Source: Kribbella sp. VKM Ac-2569
GTDB lineage: Bacteria > Actinomycetota > Actinomycetes > Propionibacteriales > Kribbellaceae
Reading direction: 5' to 3'
Assembly (NCBI RefSeq): GCF_004216905.1
Contig: NZ_SGXJ01000001.1
Span: forward strand, 2,542,001-2,606,000
Length of the DNA stretch: 64,000 nucleotides
A program made the translations under genes and the position numbers. Shown here piece by piece: positions 1 through 8,667 of this stretch. The notes under the pieces are model-generated. The model was not told where the DNA came from and searched no databases. It saw only the letters and a list, made by a program, of their open reading frames with translations. The first letter of the stretch is position 1, and each line of letters opens with the position of its first letter.

Positions 1-321
1 GTCCGCCGGTCGATCGTGAACGCCGACATCTCCCGCTGGCGCCGGTTCCTCCGGCACGAGACGCCGACCGCGGATCCGGTGCAGACATCGTCCCGGCCGG
101 ATCATGCCGACGCGCAGGCGGAGCAGGACGCGATCTGGACGCTGTGCGCGACCTTGCCGACCAAGCAACGAGCCGCCGTCATCCTGCGGTACTACGAGGA
201 CCTGCCCGACGCCGAGATCGCCGCGATCCTCGACTGCTCGCCCGCCACCGTCCGCTCGCAGGTCCATCGGGCGCTGGCCACTCTGCGGACCACGCTGACC
301 ACGGTCGAGGAGGCCACCTGA
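1..321 (+). CDS. ECF sigma factor, C-terminal part (SigE/SigM-like family), truncated by window edge
   Basis: The frame is open from base 1, so the true start lies to the left; about 106 residues are visible. The visible part begins at the end of sigma region 2 (VRRSIVNADISRWRRF resembles the conserved 'VNxxISxWRR' of actinobacterial SigE-family factors). It ends with sigma region 4, a helix-turn-helix around EIAAILDCSPATVRSQ that contacts the -35 element. The stop lies one base before the ATG of the next gene, which encodes a membrane-anchored protein. That is the usual layout of a sigma factor and its membrane partner. The family is clear; target genes and stimulus cannot be read from the sequence. 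Confidence 0.88.
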   Translation, partial: VRRSIVNADISRWRRFLRHETPTADPVQTSSRPDHADAQAEQDAIWTLCATLPTKQRAAVILRYYEDLPDAEIAAILDCSPATVRSQVHRALATLRTTLTTVEEAT

Positions 322-322
322 T

Positions 323-1363
323 ATGAACGCCACCGAAGACCTGATCGCGGACAGCCTGTCGAAGCACGCAGCGGATGCGCCGTCGGACGAGCACCTGCTG
401 TCGACCATCCATCACCGCCTGCGCCGCCGCCGGACTGGTCGCACCATCGGAGCCGCTGTGCTGGCCTGCACCGCCGTCGCGACCGCGATCACCGCGAGCC
501 ACTCGCTCACGGGCGAACTCCGGACCGACCCGCAGGTCGCCCGCCCAGGCACACCCGCGTCCGGCTGGCACTGGGAGTCGTACAAGACCGCGCAGGTACA
601 GGTCCCGGACTCGTGGACGCAGTACATCTCCGGACCAGCGCCTTGTACGACGTTCGGCAACACGGCGCTCCCCACGATCGGACGGTTCAACGACTGGCTC
701 GGGAAGAGCGCCTATACGTGTGAGGACGCCGTACTCCCACTGGGCCGGCGGTCGCCGTACCTGTGGTTCAACGACGTCCAGGCGCCCGGAATCAAGCAGT
801 ACGACGCAGGCTGGACCGAAGAGACCCGCCTGGTCGCCGGCACGAAGATCAGTGTGCTGACGAAGGACGACGCGCTCCGCCGCCGCATCCTCGACTCGGC
901 CCGCCCGATCACCGGCACGGACTACTACGGCTGCCCGCCGACCGACGTCGGACCGGAGGGCACGGGCCTGAATGCGAAGGACCCGATCACCTCGGCCAGC
1001 ATCTGTGAGTACTGGCAGGGCTCGCTGATCTCTGCATCCCAGCTCGCCGCCAAGTCCGCCGCCGCGTTCGCGCAGCGAGTCAACGCCTCACCGGAAGGTT
1101 CACAGCGAGCCCGCTTCGAGGGGTGCAGACAGCCCGATCAACGGACCTACGTCGTCACGCTCCACGGCCGCGAGAAGTCCTACCCGGTCCGGCTCATCGC
1201 CGACTACTGCACGGTGGACCATTCGTTCCCGACCGACGACGGCAGCACCGTACGCCGCGCCGACGCCACCACCCTCGACCTGATCAAGCAAGGCGTCCAC
1301 CACCCCAACCAACCCAGCGACCTCTTCGACCCGGCCGGTCCCCTCACTCCCTCACCGCGCTGA
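323..1363 (+). CDS. Membrane-anchored protein of unknown function, probable sigma-factor partner
   Basis: 346 residues. A cytosolic N-terminus of about 40 residues, ending in an Arg-rich stretch (HRLRRRRTGR), precedes one transmembrane helix (about 42-60, TIGAAVLACTAVATAIT). A predicted extracellular domain of about 285 residues with several Cys follows. Position one base after a sigma factor gene suggests an anti-sigma or sensory role, but I see no ZAS (HxxxCxxC) motif. The extracellular part matches no family I recognise. Its 3' end overlaps the convergent GH16 gene by 12 bp. Confidence 0.75.
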   Translation: MNATEDLIADSLSKHAADAPSDEHLLSTIHHRLRRRRTGRTIGAAVLACTAVATAITASHSLTGELRTDPQVARPGTPASGWHWESYKTAQVQVPDSWTQYISGPAPCTTFGNTALPTIGRFNDWLGKSAYTCEDAVLPLGRRSPYLWFNDVQAPGIKQYDAGWTEETRLVAGTKISVLTKDDALRRRILDSARPITGTDYYGCPPTDVGPEGTGLNAKDPITSASICEYWQGSLISASQLAAKSAAAFAQRVNASPEGSQRARFEGCRQPDQRTYVVTLHGREKSYPVRLIADYCTVDHSFPTDDGSTVRRADATTLDLIKQGVHHPNQPSDLFDPAGPLTPSPR

Positions 1364-2182
1364 GTAGACGCGGACGTAGTCGACGTCGAACGAGTTGGGG
1401 AATGGCGTCGTGGCGTCTGGCGGGCCGCCGCGGTCGGGGTTGGCCCAGGTGCCGCTGTTGAGGACGACGTACATGGGTTTGTCGGGGACCTGGGCGCCGG
1501 TGATGTTCGAGGTTGGCTTGCCGTCGACGGTGAAGGTGATGTGGCCGGGTGACCACAGCACGCCGTACTTGTGCCAACCAGTCGTGGGGTTGAGTCCGGT
1601 CGCCCAATGGCTGTCCCAGCGGACGTTGGGCCAGGTGCCGGATGCCAGGCCGCTGTGCATGCTCTCGATGCTCCCGAACCATTCGGCGACATCGATCTCC
1701 GGTGGCCAGCTGCGGTCCTGCGGAATCAGCCAGAACGCCGGCCACAACCCCTTGCCTGCCGGGAACTTCGCGCAGATCTCCCAGTACCCGTAGGTCTGGA
1801 AGAACTTGTCGTGCGAGGAGATGAACCCCTCGGTGTACTGATACGTCCCGGCCGGATCCGTGCCGACCACCGGCTTGTTGTCGGTCACCAGCCGCAACTT
1901 CCCATCGGACAGCACGACGTTCTCGTCGACGGCGTAACTCCCGTACGAGGTGTTGTGGTAATGCCCACCCGCCCGTCCGGGAAAGTCCATCACCGTGCTC
2001 CACGAGCGCTGGTCCAACGCCTGCCCGCCGAACTCGTCGTGCCAACTCAACCGCATCCCAGCAGGTTGCTGCGGCGCGGACGTACACGTGGGACTCGTCG
2101 CCTGTGCCTGGGCGGTGGGGACGTTCGTGAGGCTTGCCGCGAGCAACAGCGCGGCAGCGCCGAAGATTCGTAGTCTCATCAT
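1352..2182 (-). CDS. Secreted glycoside hydrolase family 16 protein (endo-beta-glycanase)
   Basis: 276 residues with a Sec signal peptide (cleavage near AQA-QA, about residue 27) and a single GH16 jelly-roll domain. The GH16 catalytic signature EIDVAE is at 162-167 (nucleophile E162, acid/base E167). GH16 enzymes cut beta-1,3/1,4 glucans or galactans; the substrate cannot be decided from the motif. It is the last gene of an operon with a sugar ABC importer: its start overlaps the permease stop by 4 bp (ATGA type). The divergent galactonate and alpha-galactosidase genes make a galactose-containing glycan plausible, which is inference. Confidence 0.93.
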   Translation of the reverse strand: MMRLRIFGAAALLLAASLTNVPTAQAQATSPTCTSAPQQPAGMRLSWHDEFGGQALDQRSWSTVMDFPGRAGGHYHNTSYGSYAVDENVVLSDGKLRLVTDNKPVVGTDPAGTYQYTEGFISSHDKFFQTYGYWEICAKFPAGKGLWPAFWLIPQDRSWPPEIDVAEWFGSIESMHSGLASGTWPNVRWDSHWATGLNPTTGWHKYGVLWSPGHITFTVDGKPTSNITGAQVPDKPMYVVLNSGTWANPDRGGPPDATTPFPNSFDVDYVRVYSAR

Positions 2183-3000
2183 TTGATCCCTGACGTCGAG
2201 AAGCCGCTGACGAAGCGGCGTTGCATGAACAGGAAGAGGATCAGGACGGGGAGGACGTACATCACCGCGCCGGCGGCGACCAGGTTGTTCATCGGGAGGC
2301 CCTTGTCGTTCACGTAGCCGGTTGCCATCGCCACGGCCAGGGTCGTGCTGTCCTGGCTGAGGAACATGGCCGGGCCGACGAAGTCGCCCCAGGCGTGGGT
2401 GAAGGAGAGGATCACGCTGGCCGCGATCACCGGCCAGGACTGCGGCAGGAAGATCCGCCAGAAGATCCCGACGTACCCGCAGCCGTCGATGATCGCGGCC
2501 TCCTCCATCTCTCGCGGAATGCCGGCGAAGAACTGCCGGAACAGGAAGATCAGGAACGCGCTACCACCCAGCCCCCACGCGACCCACGGCCAGTACGTGT
2601 TGACCATGTGCAGCTTCGCGAAGATCAGGTACGTCGGGACCAGCGTGACGATCCCCGGCAGCATCATCGTCGCGAGCAGCACGACGAACAGCTGCTTCTT
2701 GCCAGGCGCGGTCAGCCGGGCGAACCCGAATCCGACCCACGCCGAGCTCAGCGTGGTCAACGTCGTACTGATGAACGCGATGGTCAGCGAGTTCTGCGCG
2801 GCGCCGAGGAAGTTCACGCTGGTGATCGCCTCGGTGTAGTTCGCGAACCGCGGCTGCGACGGCCACCAGGTCGGCGGGAACGACGCCATGTCGGCCGACG
2901 ATTTCAGCGAGCTCGACACCAGCCACAGGATCGGGCTGATCATCACCAGGACGACCGCCAGCAGTACAAGGGAGAGCGCCCACCGGTAGGTCCGAGTCAT
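2179..3000 (-). CDS. Carbohydrate ABC transporter permease (MalG type)
   Basis: 273 residues starting MTRTYRWALSL. Six hydrophobic segments are visible, with the inner-membrane EAA loop (EMEEAAIIDGCGYVGIFWRI) that docks onto the ATPase. The start is set by ATGA overlap with the upstream permease stop; a longer frame upstream (to 3468) is a shadow of that permease. With the neighbouring permease and binding protein it forms a CUT1 sugar importer. No ATP-binding gene is present in the window, so a shared MsiK-type ATPase elsewhere is likely, as is common in actinobacteria (inference). Confidence 0.95.
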   Translation of the reverse strand: MTRTYRWALSLVLLAVVLVMISPILWLVSSSLKSSADMASFPPTWWPSQPRFANYTEAITSVNFLGAAQNSLTIAFISTTLTTLSSAWVGFGFARLTAPGKKQLFVVLLATMMLPGIVTLVPTYLIFAKLHMVNTYWPWVAWGLGGSAFLIFLFRQFFAGIPREMEEAAIIDGCGYVGIFWRIFLPQSWPVIAASVILSFTHAWGDFVGPAMFLSQDSTTLAVAMATGYVNDKGLPMNNLVAAGAVMYVLPVLILFLFMQRRFVSGFSTSGIK

Positions 3001-3983
3001 TTCGAGGCCCCTTCCGGTTCGACGGTGTAGAAGACGGTCCGGGCGCTCACCTTGATGATCAGCAGGGTGACGAGCAGGATCACCGCGAACAGCAGCCACA
3101 ACATCGCCGACGCGTAGCCGAAGCGGGACGCGCTGAAGTACTGCGCGAACACGTGGATCATGTACAGGTAGTTGCCCTGAGGCACCGCTCCGGCGCCGCT
3201 CAGCGAGCCCGACGACAACAGCAAGGGGGCGAACGACTGCAGCGAGCCGATCATGCCGGTGATCACCTGGAAGAGGATCACCGGCGACAGCAGCGGGATG
3301 GTGATCCTGGTGAACGACTGCCAGTACGACGCCCCGTCGACCTGCGCGGCCTCGAGCAGCTCCCGCGGAATGTCCTGCAACCCCGCCAGCGAGATGATCA
3401 TCGATCCGCCGCAGCCCCACAGCACCAGGGCATACAGGACATAGCGGGCGTTCGGATCCACCAGCCAAGTGATCGGGTTCGCGCCGAGGGTGCTCAGGAT
3501 GCCGTTCGCCGCGCCGGCGTCGCGGTCGAAGATCAACCGGAACGTCAGCGCCGCTCCGACCGGCGGGACGACGGCCGGCAGATAGATCAGCGCCCGGTAC
3601 AACCCCCGCGCCCGGACGGGCTGGTTCACCATCACCGCCAGCAGCAGCCCGGCCAGGATCGACAACGGCACGGTGACCAGCGCGAACATGCCGGTCTTGG
3701 CGAGGGAGCTCAGGGTCAGCGGGTCATGGAAGATGTCGACGTAGTTCTGGAAGCCGACGAAGTGCGTCCTGGGCGACAGGCCGTCGGAGTCCGTCAGGCT
3801 GAGCCAGAACGCGTACCCGAGCGGGAACACCGTCAGGCCGATGAACCCGAGGACCCACGGCGCGACGAACAGGTAGAAGGTGCGCGCCTTGCGCAGCGTC
3901 GGCGGCTTCTTCTTCCGGTCCGGGCGTTCCACCGCGGTCTCCGCGACGGTGGAACGCCGTACCTCGGTCAGTGCGGAGCTCAC
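2997..3983 (-). CDS. Carbohydrate ABC transporter permease (MalF type)
   Basis: 328 residues. A charged N-terminal tail (about 40 residues, Lys/Arg-rich) is followed by six membrane segments and an EAA motif (ELLEAAQVDGASYWQSFTRI). It pairs with the MalG-type permease downstream; the stop/start overlap is 4 bp. The 5' end overlaps the stop of the binding-protein gene by 4 bp, so the three importer genes are translationally coupled. Confidence 0.95.
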   Translation of the reverse strand: MSSALTEVRRSTVAETAVERPDRKKKPPTLRKARTFYLFVAPWVLGFIGLTVFPLGYAFWLSLTDSDGLSPRTHFVGFQNYVDIFHDPLTLSSLAKTGMFALVTVPLSILAGLLLAVMVNQPVRARGLYRALIYLPAVVPPVGAALTFRLIFDRDAGAANGILSTLGANPITWLVDPNARYVLYALVLWGCGGSMIISLAGLQDIPRELLEAAQVDGASYWQSFTRITIPLLSPVILFQVITGMIGSLQSFAPLLLSSGSLSGAGAVPQGNYLYMIHVFAQYFSASRFGYASAMLWLLFAVILLVTLLIIKVSARTVFYTVEPEGASK

Positions 3984-5344
3984 CGCAACCGCTTCTTTCC
4001 GTCCGCGAGCTGCGGGTTGATCTGCGAGTTCAGCGTGTCGGCGAACTGGCCGGCCGTCATCGTGCCCTTGATTGCCTTGGGCAACTCACGGGTGATGATC
4101 GCGTTGATCGCGTCCTGCCGGACGTACGGCGTGGAGGACGTGACCGAGAAGTGCTGCTGCTCCGCCATCTGCACCTCGTAGGCCTGCTTCTGGTACGGCA
4201 GCTTCTGCGGCATCAGCTTCTGCAGCGACTTGAGCGGTGGGATGCCCCAGCCGCCGGTCGCCCGCGCCTTCGCGGGATCGCCGGCCAGGAACCACTCCAT
4301 CACCGCCCAGGCGGCGTCCTTGTTCTTGCTCGCCTTGGGCATCCACAGGCCGGTCGCGCCGAAGCACGGGCTGATCCGCCGGCCGGTGTCGAACTGCGGC
4401 GCCGGCGCGAAGCCCGCGACCTTGGCGGACTTGGGGTCGCCGGCGAACAGGCCACCGAGCCAGTAGCCGCTGAGCGTGGTCGCCATCCGGCCGGCCTGGA
4501 AGGTCGGTCCGTCCCAGCCGTTCGGGTCGGGGTTGAGCACGGTCGGCCCGATCCCCGCCTTCGCGTAGTCCAGGTACCAGGTGAGCGCACGCTGGGCCTC
4601 CGAGCTGCTGAAGTCGACTGAGGCCAGGTCGTCCGAGGTCAGTTTTCCTCCGGCCAGGTCGGTCAGCCAGCTCAGCTGCGTGAACAGGCCCAGCCCGTTC
4701 GGGTTCAGGCCGTAGACACTGACCTTGGCGCCCTGCCGCTTCACCAGCCGCTTGCCCTCGTCGAGCAGTTCGTCGAGCAGCAGTGGCGTCGTCGCACTCG
4801 GATGGGTCACCTTCGCCGCGTCGTACAGCGCGCTGTTGAACCAGATCGTGCAGTCCTGCGAGTAGTCCTTCGCGAAGCCGTACCGCGGACCGCTGCCCTG
4901 CTTCTCACCGTCGTACCGCCAGAGGTCGTTGACCGGGTCGATGTCGTCCGCCTTGATCAACGTGCTCTTCGCGAAGTACGGATCCAGGTTCTCCGCCACC
5001 TGCCTGGCCACCAGGTACGGCGTGTCCGTCGCACCCATGCCCCGGACCACGTCCGGCGGGTTGCCGCTGGCGAGCATCGCGGTCAGCTTGGTCAGGTCGT
5101 ACTCGACGGTCTTCACGGTGAGTCCGAGCGCCTGCCCGGCCGCCTTGGCCTCCTTCGGGCCGAACTCGCCCGACTGCGACATGACGGTCACAGTCCCCTT
5201 GGCGGCCGAGCCCGTGCCAGGGGCGGCGGCCGGGGTGTTCGTGGAGGACGCGGGTGAGCAGCCCACCGCCAGCGCACCGCCGGCGGCCGCGCTGCCGAGC
5301 GCCAGGAACCGGCGGCGGGAGAGCCCTGCGTTCGTTGTGGTCAT
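3980..5344 (-). CDS. Extracellular sugar-binding lipoprotein of the ABC importer
   Basis: 454 residues. The N-terminus has a Tat-type motif (SRRRFLALG) and a lipobox (LAVGC), so the protein is probably exported folded and lipid-anchored through that Cys. The rest is a family-1 type solute-binding protein (extracellular domain I near residues 50-150; aromatic-rich C-terminal half). It delivers an oligosaccharide to the two downstream permeases. It starts 10 bp after the SDR gene, within one operon ending in the GH16 gene. The exact sugar is unknown. Confidence 0.94.
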   Translation of the reverse strand: MTTTNAGLSRRRFLALGSAAAGGALAVGCSPASSTNTPAAAPGTGSAAKGTVTVMSQSGEFGPKEAKAAGQALGLTVKTVEYDLTKLTAMLASGNPPDVVRGMGATDTPYLVARQVAENLDPYFAKSTLIKADDIDPVNDLWRYDGEKQGSGPRYGFAKDYSQDCTIWFNSALYDAAKVTHPSATTPLLLDELLDEGKRLVKRQGAKVSVYGLNPNGLGLFTQLSWLTDLAGGKLTSDDLASVDFSSSEAQRALTWYLDYAKAGIGPTVLNPDPNGWDGPTFQAGRMATTLSGYWLGGLFAGDPKSAKVAGFAPAPQFDTGRRISPCFGATGLWMPKASKNKDAAWAVMEWFLAGDPAKARATGGWGIPPLKSLQKLMPQKLPYQKQAYEVQMAEQQHFSVTSSTPYVRQDAINAIITRELPKAIKGTMTAGQFADTLNSQINPQLADGKKRLR

Positions 5345-5354
5345 GGCCAGCCTC

Positions 5355-6134
5355 TCAATCGGATGTTTCGGGGTCGAACAGCCGGCAGACCGGGCCGGAG
5401 GAGGGGCCGGCCCGGTCTGCCAGGGCTTCGCTGTCGTCTTCAGGTCGGTAGCCCAGCTCGTGCCGGGCGGAGGTGGTGTCCCAGTAGTTACGGGTGTTCG
5501 CGGACACGCCGAAGTGCACGCCGTACCGCTCCCGTGCCTGCAGGGCGGCGAGGATCAGCCGACCGGCGTCGTCGTCGGACAGCCACTGCCCGAGGTAGCG
5601 GCGTTCGGTCGGCGGCCAACCGGTCAGGCCGAGACGCAGGCAGGTGACCGACGTACCGGTGCGCTCGGCATGTGTCCGGCCGAGCGCCTCCAGGACGACC
5701 TTGCCCAGTCCGTACGGACAGCACGGGCGCGGGTCGAGCCGTGGATCGACAGGCCAGTACTGCGGCCGGTTGTACTCACCCAGCGCGTGCAGCGAACTGG
5801 CCAGCACCAGCTTCGGTACGGCGTGCGCCGCGGCAGCCTCGAGTACGACCTGGGTCGTCCACACGTTGGCGGCGTACACGCTGTCCCAGGTCTGCCAGGG
5901 GCTGCTGTTCCCCGCCAAGTGCAGGACTGCATCCGCTCCGGCCAAGGCGTCGCGGGTCTCTTCGGGATCGCCCAGGTCGGCCTGCACCAGCCCGGCGGTT
6001 CGCCGCGCCGGGACCGCGCTGTCGACCAGCCGCACGCGGTAGTGCTTGCGCAGCCACGGCAACACCACCGTGGCGACGCGCCCCAGTCCGCCGGTCACCA
6101 CCACCAGCGGCGCGTTGTCCAGCTCAGCGTCCAT
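5355..6134 (-). CDS. NAD-dependent epimerase/dehydratase, uronate dehydrogenase-like
   Basis: 259 residues from the ATG at 6134 (MDAELDNAPLVVV); the frame extends upstream to 6266, but that part runs through the promoter region and lacks family sequence. Extended SDR fold: nucleotide-binding VVVTGGLGRVA at about 9-19, and active-site Tyr-Lys in YGLGK. Length and motifs resemble uronate dehydrogenases, which oxidise galacturonate or glucuronate to the aldaric acid lactone. In this locus it could instead oxidise a galactose-like aldose and so feed galactonate to the divergent dehydratase. The family is fairly sure, the substrate is not. Confidence 0.85.
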   Translation of the reverse strand: MDAELDNAPLVVVTGGLGRVATVVLPWLRKHYRVRLVDSAVPARRTAGLVQADLGDPEETRDALAGADAVLHLAGNSSPWQTWDSVYAANVWTTQVVLEAAAAHAVPKLVLASSLHALGEYNRPQYWPVDPRLDPRPCCPYGLGKVVLEALGRTHAERTGTSVTCLRLGLTGWPPTERRYLGQWLSDDDAGRLILAALQARERYGVHFGVSANTRNYWDTTSARHELGYRPEDDSEALADRAGPSSGPVCRLFDPETSD

Positions 6135-6184
6135 GTCGTTCGTCCGGTCGCCGGGCCCGGGGTGGTCCCCGGGCTGTGGCAGGA

Positions 6185-6214
6185 ATTGTTCGAGCACTTC
6201 GCGGTTTGTGTCAA
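6185..6214 (-). promoter_or_regulatory. Putative promoter of the SDR/ABC/GH16 operon
   Basis: On the minus strand TTGACA (6214-6209) is followed after 18 bp by AACAAT (6190-6185), about 50 bp upstream of the SDR start. The -35 matches the consensus perfectly; the -10 matches 4 of 6. Confidence 0.55.
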
Positions 6215-6230
6215 GAGTGTGAACGCAGTT

Positions 6231-6247
6231 TGTCAGTTTTGTTGACG
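6231..6247. promoter_or_regulatory. Candidate ROK operator between the divergent sugar arms
   Basis: An imperfect inverted repeat (TGTCA at 6231-6235, TTGACG at 6242-6247) overlaps the -35 of the ROK gene. It lies just upstream of the divergent promoter. Position and AT-rich character suit autoregulation by the ROK protein; this is inference. Confidence 0.4.
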
Positions 6248-6270
6248 GCGGTTCGGAGTTCGTCAATACT
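6242..6270 (+). promoter_or_regulatory. Promoter of the ROK gene, probably giving a leaderless mRNA
   Basis: TTGACG (6242-6247), 17-bp spacer, AATACT (6265-6270), then 7 bp to the GTG at 6278. The predicted transcription start coincides with the start codon, which fixes the choice of GTG 6278 over the long upstream open frame. Confidence 0.6.
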
Positions 6271-6277
6271 TTTCGTC

Positions 6278-7525
6278 GTGGCTGCCAAGGACACCGGATC
6301 TCTGCGAGCGCTGCGGCGCACCAACTCCGAACGGATGCTGTCCGCGCTGATGGAGCACGGAGCGCTGCACCGGGCGGAGCTGGCGCGGATCTGCGGTGTG
6401 TCCCGGACGACGGTCTCGACGATCGTGGCCGACCTGATCACCGGCGGCGTCGTGATCGAAGTGGTCGGCGACCAGGTCGCCCGGGCCGGGATCGACGCGT
6501 CCGAGGTCGACGGCCGGGCCCGCGGCTTCCTGCGGGCCAATCCGGCGGCCGGCGCGGCCGCCGGCCTCGACTTCACCCTCGAACGCGTCTGGTGCCACCT
6601 CACCGACCTGTCCGGAGAGACCCTGGCCAGCGACGGCGTCCGCGTGGGTCGGGACACCCCGTGGCAGGAGCGGCTCGCGGCCGGGATCGAGCTGCTCGAC
6701 GGCCTGCTGGAGCAGACCGGTCGCGGTCGCGACAACGTGGTCGGCGTCGCGATCGGAGTGCCCGGTCCGCTCGACCTGCTGACCGGTGTGGTCGGTCCGT
6801 CGCTGCCGGGGCAGGCCTGGGCCGGGGTGAATGTCGCGGCGGAGTTCGGCCGGCGTATCGACGTACCGGTGCTGGTGGAGAACAACACGCGGCTGGAGGC
6901 GGTGGCCGAGTTCACCTGGGGCGCGGGGCGGGACGTCCGCGACGTGCTGTATCTCGGGTTGTCGACCGGGATCGGGTCCGGACTGCTTGTCGACGGCAAC
7001 CTTCATCACGGTGGCGCGCGCGGTGGCGGCGGCGAGATCGGCCACCTGTCCGCGGACTCGAACGGTGCGCTCTGTCCGTGCGGGAATCGCGGCTGCCTGG
7101 TGCAGTACGCATCAGTTCAGGCGGTGCTCGCGGCGCTCGCACCGCTGCTCGGTGAGGACGCCGGCCTCGACGAACTGCTCGCAGCCGCCGCCGACGGTCA
7201 GCCGGAAACCCTGCAGGTACTGCGTGAAGCCGGTGAGCTGACCGGTCGGGTGCTCGCGAACATCTGCAACCTGCTGAACCCGGAGCGGATCATCGTCGGT
7301 GGCGAGCTCGCGCGAGCGGGCGACCTGATCCTGGATCCGATCCGCGCCACCCTGCGCCGTACGGCGATGTCACTCACTCGCGACGTCGACGTCGTCGCGG
7401 CCGAGCTCGACCTCGGCGCCCGCGCCGGTGCGTCCGGCGCCGCCGCCCTGGTGCTCCGCCAGACCGACCAGCTGGTCGCCGCGCTCCTGTCCGCTCCCGA
7501 CCGGCAACCGAATGAGGCAGTGTGA
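6278..7525 (+). CDS. ROK family transcriptional regulator of the galactose/galactonate locus
   Basis: 415 residues from GTG 6278. An N-terminal winged helix (about 15-70; RICGVSRTTVSTIVADLI) is joined to a ROK sugar-binding domain. The ROK zinc-site motif CPCGNRGC is present, as is the ATP-binding-like GLSTGIGSGLLVDG. The frame stays open to 5672, but that part is antisense to the SDR gene and is rejected. The stop overlaps the dgoD start as GTGA (4 bp), so regulator and enzymes form one operon, divergent from the importer operon. It is probably a sugar-responsive repressor of both arms. Confidence 0.92.
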   Translation: MAAKDTGSLRALRRTNSERMLSALMEHGALHRAELARICGVSRTTVSTIVADLITGGVVIEVVGDQVARAGIDASEVDGRARGFLRANPAAGAAAGLDFTLERVWCHLTDLSGETLASDGVRVGRDTPWQERLAAGIELLDGLLEQTGRGRDNVVGVAIGVPGPLDLLTGVVGPSLPGQAWAGVNVAAEFGRRIDVPVLVENNTRLEAVAEFTWGAGRDVRDVLYLGLSTGIGSGLLVDGNLHHGGARGGGGEIGHLSADSNGALCPCGNRGCLVQYASVQAVLAALAPLLGEDAGLDELLAAAADGQPETLQVLREAGELTGRVLANICNLLNPERIIVGGELARAGDLILDPIRATLRRTAMSLTRDVDVVAAELDLGARAGASGAAALVLRQTDQLVAALLSAPDRQPNEAV

Positions 7526-8667
7526 AGATCGTCGGATACGAGACGTTCCTGGTGGCGCCGCGGTGGCAGTTCCTGCGGATCGACACCGACGAAGGGATCA
7601 GCGGGTGGGGTGAGCCGATCGTCGAGGGACGTGCCGAGGCCGTGCAGGGCGCGGTCGCGGCCCTGATGGAGTACCTGGTCGGCGCGGATCCGCTGCGGAT
7701 CGAGGAGCACTGGCAGGTGATGGCGAAGGGCGGCTTCTACCGCGGCGGTCCGGTGCTGTCGAGTGCGCTGGCCGGGATCGATCAGGCGCTCTGGGACATC
7801 AAGGGGCGCTACCACGAGGTTCCCGTGCACGAGCTGCTCGGAGGACCGGTCCGGGAGCGGGCGCGCGTCTACACCTGGGTGCACGGCCGCGACAACGCGC
7901 AGCTCGTCGACGAGGCCAAAGCCAAGGTGGAGAAGGGATTCACAGCCCTCAAGCTCAACCTGTCCGAGGCGCTGCCGCCGATCCCGTCACCTGCTCAGCT
8001 CCGGGCCGCGGTGAGCCGCGTCGAGGCACTGCGCGACGCGCTCGGCGACGGCATCGACATCGCACTTGATTTCCACGGCCGGTTCAGTACGGCGGCGACG
8101 CGACAGATCCTGCCCTTGCTCGAGCCGCTGCTGCCGATGTTCGTCGAGGAGCCGGTGCTGCCCGAGTTCGCTCGGGACCTGCGCCGGATCACCGAATCGA
8201 CCAGCATCCCGATCGCGACCGGCGAGCGGCTGTTCTCCCGCTGGGACTTCCGCGACGTGCTCACCACCGGCATCGCGGTCGCCCAACCGGACATCTCGCA
8301 CGCCGGTGGCATCTCCGAAGTACGCCGGATCGCCGCCATGGCCGAGGCGTACGACGTGAGCGTGGCCCCGCACTGCCCGCTCGGCCCGATCACACTGGCC
8401 GCGAGCCTGCAACTCGACTTCGCGATCCCGAACTTCCTGATCCAGGAGCAGAGCCTCGGCATCGAGTACGGCGGCGGCAACGCGCTGCTCGACTACTTGG
8501 TGGACCCGAACGTCTTCGCGTTCACCGATGGGCATGTGCAACGTCCGACCGGTCCGGGCCTGGGCATCCAGGTCAACGAGGACGTCGTACGGGCCGCAGC
8601 CGCGGAGCCGCACCGCTGGCGGTCACCCGTGCTGCGGCACGACGACGGATCCTTCGCGGAATGGTGA
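7522..8667 (+). CDS. dgoD: D-galactonate dehydratase (enolase superfamily)
   Basis: 381 residues; very close to E. coli DgoD along its whole length (for example TDEGISGWGEPIVEGRA, FYRGGP, AGIDQALWDIKG). Metal ligands D183, E209 and E235 and the bases H185 and H284 fall at or within one residue of the E. coli positions. It converts D-galactonate to 2-keto-3-deoxy-galactonate. The GTG start overlaps the ROK stop. No KDGal kinase or aldolase is visible in the window, so those steps must be encoded elsewhere. Confidence 0.96.
   Translation: MKIVGYETFLVAPRWQFLRIDTDEGISGWGEPIVEGRAEAVQGAVAALMEYLVGADPLRIEEHWQVMAKGGFYRGGPVLSSALAGIDQALWDIKGRYHEVPVHELLGGPVRERARVYTWVHGRDNAQLVDEAKAKVEKGFTALKLNLSEALPPIPSPAQLRAAVSRVEALRDALGDGIDIALDFHGRFSTAATRQILPLLEPLLPMFVEEPVLPEFARDLRRITESTSIPIATGERLFSRWDFRDVLTTGIAVAQPDISHAGGISEVRRIAAMAEAYDVSVAPHCPLGPITLAASLQLDFAIPNFLIQEQSLGIEYGGGNALLDYLVDPNVFAFTDGHVQRPTGPGLGIQVNEDVVRAAAAEPHRWRSPVLRHDDGSFAEW

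Noticed and set aside
5672..6277. In-frame 202-codon extension upstream of the ROK gene
   Set aside because: It is antisense to the SDR gene, low-complexity, and runs through both promoters. The GTG at 6278 fits a leaderless start.
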